Source of the DNA: Paenibacillus qinlingensis
GTDB lineage: Bacteria > Bacillota > Bacilli > Paenibacillales > NBRC-103111
Direction of reading: 5' to 3'
NCBI RefSeq assembly: GCF_013204845.1
Contig: NZ_JABMKY010000002.1
Location: 248,001 to 312,000 of the forward strand
DNA: 64,000 bases
Shown here: piece by piece, positions 54,807-61,380 of the stretch
Numbering within the stretch: the stretch's first letter is position 1
Layout: each line of letters begins with the position of its first letter
Notes under the pieces: model-generated
Seen by the model: only the letters and a program-made list of their open reading frames with translations
Databases searched by the model: none
What the model was told of the DNA's origin: nothing
Translations under genes and position numbers: made by a program

Positions 54807-55580
54807 TTATCTAGCTTTGTTATACAAAGGATAATCGACTTTAGTAGGAACTTCAATTAGAAATATTCGAAGTGTCTCTCCAGCCGCACGAATGATGGTA
54901 TCTTTCTCTTGGTCCGTTTGAGCGATCGCAAAGTCTTTATTCACAAATTGCACGGGCTCTTCTCCCGTTATCATGAATGTTCCACCGTTCCCTCTAATCG
55001 CAAGACCGCCAAGTGTGCGGTTGGGTAATAACCGATGAACATAGGACGCACCTGCTTCAACTTCGATGTCAAACATACGCGCGTCACTTACGAGATTACG
55101 GACAGGGGATCCTTCACCCAGAATGGTCTTAACCTTAACGCCATTCTGATTCGTTATAGGGAACTCCTCGGACTTGTAAAGTGAATAGGTTGGCTCTCGC
55201 CGCACAGCATCATTCAAGTAAGGCTCCAGCCAAATTTGAAAGCTTTCGAAGCCCGCATCAACGCTCTCAGCATGCTGCATACCCGAGCCCGCTTGCATGA
55301 GTTGAATATCTCCGGGCTGAAGTGTGCTTTCCGTACCTAACGTGTCGCGGTGAAAGCCTTGACCTGCGATCCCATAAGATAGAATCTCAAACCCCTGGTG
55401 AGGATGAAAGCCAATCCCTCCTGCCGCCGCTGCACGTCCCCAAGCCCAATAGAATAGCGGTCCCAATCTTACCGTAGCAGCACCTTGGCCAGAGAAACCT
55501 AATGGTTTCTGCGCCGTTATTTTACCACCATCAAATTCTTCTTTGCCTTGCTGTGCTGGTCCTAATATTTGAATTGTCAT
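54807..55580 (-). CDS. Pirin-family bicupin (YhhW-like)
   Basis: A 257-residue bicupin. The N-terminal metal motif is in GIGFHPHQGFEILSYGIAGQGFHRDT (H-x-H and a later H), then GSGMQHAESVD with another His/Glu. The second cupin is degenerate, as in YhhW/pirin. E. coli YhhW has quercetin 2,3-dioxygenase activity in vitro; the role in Firmicutes is unclear. ATG 55580 has AAGGAGC upstream. First gene of the pirin-MarR operon. Confidence 0.9.
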   Translation of the reverse strand: MTIQILGPAQQGKEEFDGGKITAQKPLGFSGQGAATVRLGPLFYWAWGRAAAAGGIGFHPHQGFEILSYGIAGQGFHRDTLGTESTLQPGDIQLMQAGSGMQHAESVDAGFESFQIWLEPYLNDAVRREPTYSLYKSEEFPITNQNGVKVKTILGEGSPVRNLVSDARMFDIEVEAGASYVHRLLPNRTLGGLAIRGNGGTFMITGEEPVQFVNKDFAIAQTDQEKDTIIRAAGETLRIFLIEVPTKVDYPLYNKAR

Positions 55581-55613
55581 ATGAATTGCTCCTTATCAGA
55601 TAGGGTATAATGT

Positions 55614-55650
55614 TTATCTATTCTAATATCCTATAATTATTTATTCTAAT
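55614..55650 (-). promoter_or_regulatory. 14-nt direct repeat in the pirin-MarR promoter region
   Basis: TTATCTATTCTAAT (55614-55627) and TTATTTATTCTAAT (55637-55650) agree at 13 of 14 bases, 23 nt apart, which is about two helical turns. It lies 34-70 nt upstream of the pirin start and is a candidate MarR site. Confidence 0.55.
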
Positions 55651-55714
55651 AATATTAAATATAAACCTATTATAGCAATCAGTCAACATGCAAAAAGTTG
55701 AAAATAGTTAAAAT

Positions 55715-55760
55715 AAAAAGACCGCATTCACCTAAGAGGAATAGGTGATTGTAGTCTTTT
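55715..55760 (-). terminator. Terminator of the thioredoxin-like gene
   Basis: Minus strand: AGAC..ATCACCTA pairs with TAGGTGA..GTCT (two mismatches), followed by TTTTTATTTT, about 20 nt after the stop at 55781. Confidence 0.75.
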
Positions 55761-55780
55761 GAGTTGCCCGAAAATATTCA

Positions 55781-56116
55781 TTACACACACGAATCACCCA
55801 TGGTTGCATAGTTAATGATAGGTTGCTCCAAGACTTCTTTCGTTTGCTGCCCATCCCATGTCTCTACTTGATATCCATCTTTAAACAGCATTAAGGTTGG
55901 AACGCTCGACACACCGTATTCAGCTGCAAGTTCTTTTTCCTGTTGGATATCAACTTTAGTAATGGTAGCCTTATTTCTTACATCCAGAGCCAACTTCTCA
56001 TCAATGGCAAGCTGCTCTTGACAAGTTTTGTTGCTAGGATCATAAAAGTCAACAAGTGTAATCCCATGATCGATCTGTCCCCTAAAAGTCTCTTTGCTTA
56101 ATGAAAGGATTTTCAT
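55781..56116 (-). CDS. Thioredoxin-fold protein with altered active site (SNKTC)
   Basis: A 111-residue thioredoxin-fold protein. The strand LVDFYDPSNKTCQEQ aligns with the thioredoxin segment LVDFWAPWCGPCKMQ, so the WCGPC site is S28-N29-K30-T31-C32. The nucleophilic first Cys is Asn and only the resolving Cys remains. The rest is normal: TKVDIQQEKELAAEYGVSSVPTLMLFKDG has the cis-Pro loop. A second Cys is two residues from the C-terminus (GDSCV). ATG 56116 (MKILSLS) has GAGGAGGG upstream. It is downstream of the Ohr/OsmC gene but separated by a terminator. A classic disulfide reductase role is unlikely; thiol adduct or chaperone roles are possible. Confidence 0.85.
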   Translation of the reverse strand: MKILSLSKETFRGQIDHGITLVDFYDPSNKTCQEQLAIDEKLALDVRNKATITKVDIQQEKELAAEYGVSSVPTLMLFKDGYQVETWDGQQTKEVLEQPIINYATMGDSCV

Positions 56117-56190
56117 CTTTACCCTCCTCATTATGTACACTGTAAAATGGATATAGAAGCCTGAATTCCATATGTAGGTTTAAGATAATG

Positions 56191-56220
56191 AAAACCCCGC
56201 TTTCGGCAAGCGGGGTTTTT
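56191..56220. terminator. Terminator of the Ohr/OsmC gene
   Basis: AAAACCCCGCTT and AAGCGGGGTTTT form a perfect 12-bp stem with a 5-nt loop, A/T-runs on both sides. It lies 14 nt after the Ohr/OsmC stop. Confidence 0.92.
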
Positions 56221-56233
56221 GAGAAATAAAACG

Positions 56234-56662
56234 TTAGCCAATCACATTCGTTATAACTTCGATATTGCCTTGTGTTGCTCTGGCATAAGGACAAACTTTA
56301 TGGGCTTCATCGACAATTTCCTGAGCTACACTGAGATCAATGCCTTTTACTGTAATGTCGAAATGAACGGCAAGTACATAGCCGTCATTGGCATCCTTGC
56401 CGAGTGAAACGTTTGAAACTATTGAGATGCCTTCGGTTTTAACACCTTTTTTCCTAATAATAGTTCCCATTGCACCTTCAAAGCATGCAGCGAATCCAGC
56501 TGCAAACAGCTGCTCCGGATTAACTCCATTACCTGGGCCGCCTAGCTCCTTCGGATATCTCAAGTCCAAGTTAAGGTTGCCATCGGTCGAAACTGCTTTA
56601 CCTTCTCTTCCACCTTCAACATTTACAGTAGCCGTGTACAATTTCTTTTCCATTGTTATCAT
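56234..56662 (-). CDS. ohr: Organic hydroperoxide resistance protein, Ohr/OsmC family
   Basis: A 142-residue protein. The reactive Cys pair is C60 in FAAGFAACFEGA and C124 in HKVCPYARATQGNIEV, both in the exact Ohr context; the N-terminal GGREGKAVSTDGNLNLDLRYPKELGG is also typical. Ohr reduces organic peroxides using dihydrolipoyl thiols. ATG 56662 has GAGGAG 8 nt upstream. No OhrR-type regulator is directly adjacent; the closest MarR genes are at 54.5 and 58.5 kb. The neighbourhood (pirin, thioredoxin-fold, MFS, two MarR) looks like an oxidant/electrophile defence cluster. Confidence 0.92.
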   Translation of the reverse strand: MITMEKKLYTATVNVEGGREGKAVSTDGNLNLDLRYPKELGGPGNGVNPEQLFAAGFAACFEGAMGTIIRKKGVKTEGISIVSNVSLGKDANDGYVLAVHFDITVKGIDLSVAQEIVDEAHKVCPYARATQGNIEVITNVIG

Positions 56663-56837
56663 AGTAACATCTCCTCTTTTTGACTGGTTTATTTTTCACA
56701 AGTTGTGTGCAGCTTATCCTGCCATACTGCAAATTATCAATGATCTAATTTTGATCCGCGTATGCGCAACTGTCTACCTTCCAGCTTCAACGCCATTATT
56801 ATTCATCAGATGCGCCGCGGTTATAACAAGGAGTTTA

Positions 56838-58016
56838 TTATTGCGACGTAATTTTAGTGAAATAACGATTGAACCTAACGGAATAAATTAACACATAGAT
56901 GACAATTAATGCTGCGAACAGATTGAAAATAACCAAAGATACATTTAGATTAAAAAATTGAGTCAGGACGCCAACGCCAACAGGTGGCACAATAAACCCG
57001 AAATAAGCACATAAATAAAATGCTGAAATTACTCGCGGACGTTCTTCCGGCTTCGGCAACTGCCCGGCAAACCGTAATGCAACCTGAAAGGTCCATCCGG
57101 CGCCAATTCCTTGAATGAATATACCGGCCCATAGTAAGAACAAGCTCTCAGCCTGACCAGAAAATACAATAACCCATGATCCAGTGGCTAAAGACAAGAT
57201 TGCAATCCGCATCCGTGTAACGGGATTACGCGGCCAAGGGAAGAACTGCATCAGCGCCCCTCCGCCTAATAGCAATAAGATTAACAATCCCGATATAGAC
57301 AGATTGTTCGTGTGAATAACATGTTTGACGAATGATGGGATAAGTGAAAACACTACGCCACCTAATGTAAAGACGGTAAAGATCGGAAGCCCGATAAAAG
57401 ACCAGAAATGCGTACGTATCTGATCAGGCACGCCCAGTGAAATCTTTGCTTTAACTGACTTCTGTGCCTCTAAATCCTCGTGTTTCGGCAGCAGTTCCAA
57501 CACAACCAAAGAACTAAACAACATAACGAGCAGAATCCAAAACGGTAAACGAAGCGGTTGAACCTGCAGATATTGCACGATTAAACCCGAGATAGCTGGT
57601 CCCAGTCCAAAACCAATGTTCACTACAACCCCTGATAACTTTAGTGCTGTTCCCACTTTTTCTTTAGCGGTTTGTTTTAACAGAAACGCGCTGGCTGTAC
57701 CTGTAAAAGCGCCATAGGCGATGCCTTCCAATATCCTCCCCGCATATAGCATCCAACTGTTGGTACTAATTATGAACATCAACGTTGACGCGATTGATAT
57801 CCAAATACTATATCGAAGTACGTTCTTCAATCCCCAGGCATTCCCTCTCGCACCTACAACAAGTAAGGTTGGCAGCAAAGCAGCGGCATAAACGGCAAAC
57901 AATATCGTGATTTCCAAACTGCTCAGTCGATAATGTTCCCCGTATAGAGGGAATATGGACGATATAAACGTGGCACCGCAAGACATGATTAATACAACCC
58001 AAAGCATTCTTTTCAT
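56838..58016 (-). CDS. MFS transporter
   Basis: A 392-residue transporter with twelve predicted membrane helices. ISSIFPLYGEHYRLSSLEITILFAVYAAALLPTLLVVGARGNAWGLKNVLRYS covers helices 1-2 and the conserved loop; GRILEGIAYGAFTGTASAFLLKQ is helix 4-5. It resembles drug-type exporters. ATG 58016 has AGAGGAG upstream. A 21-nt sequence 85 nt upstream also occurs in front of the MarR gene that follows in the map, so its expression is probably controlled by that regulator. Confidence 0.92.
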   Translation of the reverse strand: MKRMLWVVLIMSCGATFISSIFPLYGEHYRLSSLEITILFAVYAAALLPTLLVVGARGNAWGLKNVLRYSIWISIASTLMFIISTNSWMLYAGRILEGIAYGAFTGTASAFLLKQTAKEKVGTALKLSGVVVNIGFGLGPAISGLIVQYLQVQPLRLPFWILLVMLFSSLVVLELLPKHEDLEAQKSVKAKISLGVPDQIRTHFWSFIGLPIFTVFTLGGVVFSLIPSFVKHVIHTNNLSISGLLILLLLGGGALMQFFPWPRNPVTRMRIAILSLATGSWVIVFSGQAESLFLLWAGIFIQGIGAGWTFQVALRFAGQLPKPEERPRVISAFYLCAYFGFIVPPVGVGVLTQFFNLNVSLVIFNLFAALIVIYVLIYSVRFNRYFTKITSQ

Positions 58017-58100
58017 AAGTTTCTCCTCTTTAAGAGCCCGTGCTTTATTTCTTTCTAGTTTGCTACAAATTGAGCTGTTTATTGCAAGTTAGTTATCGAA

Positions 58101-58121
58101 TTTTAGTCTCATATGCCCCTA
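58101..58121 (-). promoter_or_regulatory. Shared MarR element, copy 1 (MFS promoter)
   Basis: TTTTAGTCTCATATGCCCCTA, identical at 20 of 21 positions to 58727-58747. On the minus strand TTGTGT, 17 nt, TATGAG could be the promoter, with the element covering the -10. It lies 85-105 nt before the MFS start. Confidence 0.8.
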
Positions 58122-58177
58122 TTAAGCATCACACAATACTGACCAAGTCATTATATTTCGCCATAGGCATACATCCA

Positions 58178-58226
58178 ATCGACGAGAATGATAGATAATA
58201 CTAAAATTATGATCATTACCGTCGAT
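58178..58226. repeat. Long imperfect inverted repeat between MarR and MFS genes
   Basis: ATCGACG/CGTCGAT, AATGAT/ATCATT and ATAAT/ATTAT are nested perfect arms (18 pairs) separated by short internal loops, with a 6-nt loop. It lies 20 nt past the MarR stop. There is no T-run, so it may be an RNA 3' structure or a protein-binding site. Confidence 0.7.
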
Positions 58227-58244
58227 ATTCTCATAGTTCTTCAA

Positions 58245-58685
58245 TCATGTATGAAAACTGATGTTAATAACGCCATCCATCATTTTCCTCATAGAATCTG
58301 CATTGTCATTGCCAAATTTCCTTTCAAATTCAGCTTGGGCGCGCTCCCAGCCCCGTCTTCCTAACTCCATACGCCTTAGACCTTCATCGGTAATTGAAAC
58401 AATTCTAGCACGCCGATCACGTTCACTTACCTGAATACTTACCAAACCATCACGTTCCAATGGCCGTAGATTATGTCCAATTGTTGCACGATCCATTGTC
58501 ATAAGCTCCGCAAGTTCATTCATTGTCTGCGCTCCTCGGTTCTTCACGTATCCTAAGATGGCGTACTGCGTTGCTCGCAGCCCTGAACCCGACTCTGACA
58601 AGCAAGTATCATAGAAACGCGAGATATGACGTGCTGCGCGTCTTAGCTTTGTACAATTACACAGATCCATGTTGGTGATCATCAT
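58245..58685 (-). CDS. MarR-family regulator (MFS-linked)
   Basis: A 146-residue winged-helix protein. GLRATQYAILGYVKNRGAQTMNELAELMTMDRATIGHNLRPLERDGLVSIQVSERDRRARIVSITDEG holds the recognition helix (DRATIGHNLRPLER) and the wing (RDRRARIV). Near the N-terminus DLCNCTKLRRAARHI carries two Cys that could be redox- or metal-sensitive, as in some MarR proteins. ATG 58685 has GGAGGTG upstream. The shared 21-nt element lies 42-62 nt upstream, pointing to autoregulation. Confidence 0.92.
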   Translation of the reverse strand: MMITNMDLCNCTKLRRAARHISRFYDTCLSESGSGLRATQYAILGYVKNRGAQTMNELAELMTMDRATIGHNLRPLERDGLVSIQVSERDRRARIVSITDEGLRRMELGRRGWERAQAEFERKFGNDNADSMRKMMDGVINISFHT

Positions 58686-58726
58686 TTTACACCTCCAAAC
58701 GTTTGTTGACTCATCGCATAGATTGA

Positions 58727-58747
58727 TTTTAGTCTCATATTCCCCTA
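58727..58747 (-). promoter_or_regulatory. Shared MarR element, copy 2 (marR promoter)
   Basis: TTTTAGTCTCATATTCCCCTA matches the MFS copy except for one base. It lies 42-62 nt upstream of the MarR start codon. Confidence 0.8.
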
Positions 58748-58891
58748 ATTACAAGAGGAAGAACATGGTTCACATGAAATTGTCTTAATCGACTCTGTTT
58801 TCCTACATGACAAGCTCTTTATTTGTATAAATTTGGTACTAAAAGTCAATACTTGGAGCAACCTCTCTGAGGTTAGGAGAGGAGTGTAACG

Positions 58892-59992
58892 ATGCAAACC
58901 ACAGAAAAAATTACAGTTAATCAGTTTGGTATTATCCTTTTCTCTTTTGTAGCTTCAACGATCATCTTAACGCTTCCTGGGTTAATGGCGATGTATGCCA
59001 AGCAAGATGCTTGGATTTCCGTATTCCCATCCACATTGACCGGATTATTAAGTATTTGGGTGATGATCCTACTTTCGAAACGTTATCCTGGTTTGACGAT
59101 TATCCAATACAGTCAAAAAATTCTGGGGAAATGGTTAGGAACATGTCTGGGCTTATACTACATCTACTTTTGGTATATGTCCATTTCCATTATGACCATA
59201 CAGCATACCTTTTTCATTAAAGCACTGTTATTACCAAGAAGTCCGGCCATCATAGGAAGTCTGACATTATTAATTCTTTGCGGTTTAGCTGTCTATATGG
59301 GAATCGAAGTCATAGGAAGATGTACAGAGTTTTTGACACCAATGAAATTGATTTTTTTGATCCCTCTCTTGATTTTGACGATTGGATCTGTAGATTCTGA
59401 ACAGTTAAAGCCTATTATAGGCGATGGAATTCTGCCGGTTTTACAAGGAGCAATCCTTCCGGGAGGCGCATTTATGAATCAATTGTTTATTCTGGGCTGG
59501 CTTCTGCCTTATTTGAATCAGCCCCAAAAGGCATTCAAAGTCTCTCTATTTGCACTTTTAGCTATATTTATATTTGTTTTTATCGTTGTCATTTCGGCGA
59601 TTATGATACTCGGATCATTAACAGGTCAACTGAACTATTCGTATTTAAGTGTCATGCAATACATTGGAATTGAAGGTTCATTTGAACGTCTAGAGGCAAT
59701 CGCTGTTATGATATGGGTTCTTGGAAGTTTTTCAAAAGTGTCCGTGTCGTTGTTTATATTATGTATTAGTATAAGCCAACTATTCCGCATCCAAAATTAT
59801 CGTGATCTTGTTGCACCAATAACCCTATTGAGTCTCATTGGATCGGCCTGGGTTTTCAAGAATGGTGCGGAACTTCAAACCTATCTGACTTTGATTTACC
59901 CAAGCGCTGGTTTAGTCACACAAAGTCTTATCCCACTGCTACTTCTCATGATCGACACAATCAAAGGAAAAATGAATCGTTCACTGCATTAA
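58892..59992 (+). CDS. GerB-family germinant receptor subunit B (orphan orientation)
   Basis: A 366-residue membrane protein with about ten helices. VNQFGIILFSFVASTIILTLPGLMAMYAKQDAWISVFPS and RYPGLTIIQYSQKILGKWLGTCLG are family marks and closely parallel the other B subunit in this window. ATG 58892 has GGAGAGGAGTG upstream. Unlike normal ger operons it is transcribed convergently to the A-C-D genes; its 3' end overlaps the small D gene by 12 bp. It could still complete a receptor with them if both units are expressed in the forespore. Confidence 0.92.
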   Translation: MQTTEKITVNQFGIILFSFVASTIILTLPGLMAMYAKQDAWISVFPSTLTGLLSIWVMILLSKRYPGLTIIQYSQKILGKWLGTCLGLYYIYFWYMSISIMTIQHTFFIKALLLPRSPAIIGSLTLLILCGLAVYMGIEVIGRCTEFLTPMKLIFLIPLLILTIGSVDSEQLKPIIGDGILPVLQGAILPGGAFMNQLFILGWLLPYLNQPQKAFKVSLFALLAIFIFVFIVVISAIMILGSLTGQLNYSYLSVMQYIGIEGSFERLEAIAVMIWVLGSFSKVSVSLFILCISISQLFRIQNYRDLVAPITLLSLIGSAWVFKNGAELQTYLTLIYPSAGLVTQSLIPLLLLMIDTIKGKMNRSLH

Positions 59993-60211
59993 AAGCAGGG
60001 TTCCAATAGGTTCAAATATAATTTTGAACGGGACAACCATGCTCGGCAGGTTGACCCGAAAAATTAATAACGAACCAACAATCGAGGATACACCAATCAA
60101 AGTACCGAATACAGCCGCTTCTTTGTTTTTTTGCACGCTGAGGAAAAAGCGAATTCTAACAAAGGACCATACAAGTAGGAAACCTACGAATACGATTGTA
60201 TAGAAAATCAT
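59981..60211 (-). CDS. Small two-helix ger D-type membrane protein
   Basis: A 76-residue protein with two hydrophobic helices (about 2-20 and 32-52) and a third amphipathic stretch at the end. Small two-helix 'D' proteins are known from several ger operons (for example gerKD in B. subtilis) and modulate receptor function. ATG 60211 overlaps the C gene stop (ATGA), with GAAAGGAG 8 nt upstream, so it is the third cistron of A-C-D. It overlaps the convergent B gene at its 3' end. The call rests on size, topology and context. Confidence 0.8.
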   Translation of the reverse strand: MIFYTIVFVGFLLVWSFVRIRFFLSVQKNKEAAVFGTLIGVSSIVGSLLIFRVNLPSMVVPFKIIFEPIGTLLLMQ

Positions 60212-61380
60212 TTCTTGATCTCCTTTCTTTCCAAATGTAAAGGAGGACCTGCCATCCCGCTGCCTAAAATATTGATCGACACTTCAAGGGAAACGTCTAC
60301 CTCTGGAAACTTATCATTCCATTCAGCTTTCAACATTTTCCACTGTTTCGGCTTATTTCGGTAAATTTCTCTGCCGAAACCAACACTATCAACTTTGTAA
60401 AGTGATTGGACTTTGGATAGTGCTTCATGGACTTGTCTTTCAACGGAGTTCTCCAATGACTTCTGTACAATTTTAATATTATCTGGTTTTCGAATATCTA
60501 AATTGGTATTATTTTCCCATATATTGCCTTCACCTTGCAGTTTTAATTTAAATGTAACCTTATCACCGTTGATTAGCGGGGTAATTTTACGGCTTGCTTT
60601 TGACAGTATCATCCCCACCGTTCCACCAGCTTCTGGGATACTAGCGTTTAAACTGCCATACTTCATTCGATCTGTCACCCATAGGAACCCATTGGTTTCA
60701 CTCTCATTTAGAAATCCTGCTAATTTGAAGTCTTTGAAAATGGCTGATCCAGCTAGCTTAAAAATATGGCCTTCTTTTAAACCTTCTGTTATGCCATCAG
60801 GTGTTATAGCTCCCAACACAGGACTTATTCCTTCTCCAGATGAAGCTAGAAAAAAGTCGCGCAATGTGATCGCTAACTCGCTATTTAAAGCTTCCATTTC
60901 TTTAATTGCCTCGCTGGGCACTTGTTCAAAGGGGTATTTGACTTTCAATATGTCCCGCCCTTCTCCCCCCTTAACCACCATCATGTATGTTTTTAAACGT
61001 TGTTTCGAATCGTGCGTATAAATGTCGAGAATATCGGCAATTCCGCTTTTGGATAATCGCTCACCAATGAAAATAACAACGCGATGTGCCGTAAACAACC
61101 TGCGTGAACTCTTCTTCTGGAGCCTATAGAACGCTTCATTAATACTCTTGCCAACAGCAGATATCACAAAAAACTTCTCATTGCCGCTCCCACCACTCCC
61201 CGGTCCTCCCTGGGAGGAAGAAGGAATCGCAATTTGATGAGATAGGATATAGTCCCCATCATCCGTTATATCAAAGGCAGTCCCCATGATGAAAGCAAGA
61301 TCATTAATCTCTGTACGATCCCAACATCCACTTGTGATCAATAATGTGAATAGCAAGCCAATGTAAAGGAATGGTTTCAT
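60208..61380 (-). CDS. GerC-family germinant receptor lipoprotein subunit C (second locus)
   Basis: A 390-residue lipoprotein with signal ending LLITSGC (C19), followed by WDRTEINDLAFIMGTAFDI, the Ger(x)C hallmark. RRLFTAHRVVIFIGERLSKSGI and ASIPEAGGTVGMILSKASRK match the family. A Gly/Ser-rich loop (SSSQGGPGSGGSG) is also present in the paralogue in the first locus. ATG 61380 overlaps the A gene stop and its stop overlaps the D gene start, so three cistrons are coupled. Confidence 0.93.
   Translation of the reverse strand: MKPFLYIGLLFTLLITSGCWDRTEINDLAFIMGTAFDITDDGDYILSHQIAIPSSSQGGPGSGGSGNEKFFVISAVGKSINEAFYRLQKKSSRRLFTAHRVVIFIGERLSKSGIADILDIYTHDSKQRLKTYMMVVKGGEGRDILKVKYPFEQVPSEAIKEMEALNSELAITLRDFFLASSGEGISPVLGAITPDGITEGLKEGHIFKLAGSAIFKDFKLAGFLNESETNGFLWVTDRMKYGSLNASIPEAGGTVGMILSKASRKITPLINGDKVTFKLKLQGEGNIWENNTNLDIRKPDNIKIVQKSLENSVERQVHEALSKVQSLYKVDSVGFGREIYRNKPKQWKMLKAEWNDKFPEVDVSLEVSINILGSGMAGPPLHLERKEIKK

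Noticed and set aside
55781-56116. Frameshift as the cause of the missing active-site Cys in the thioredoxin-fold protein
   Set aside because: The sequence on both sides of the site aligns in the same frame with normal thioredoxins, so substitution fits better than a frameshift.
56663-56837. A small gene or regulator site between the Ohr and MFS genes
   Set aside because: No frame with a ribosome site and no clear repeat or T-tailed hairpin was found in this 175-nt gap.
58800-58860. Sigma-G promoter for the convergent B gene (TGTATAA ... CAATACT)
   Set aside because: The -10 does not match CATAMTA well.
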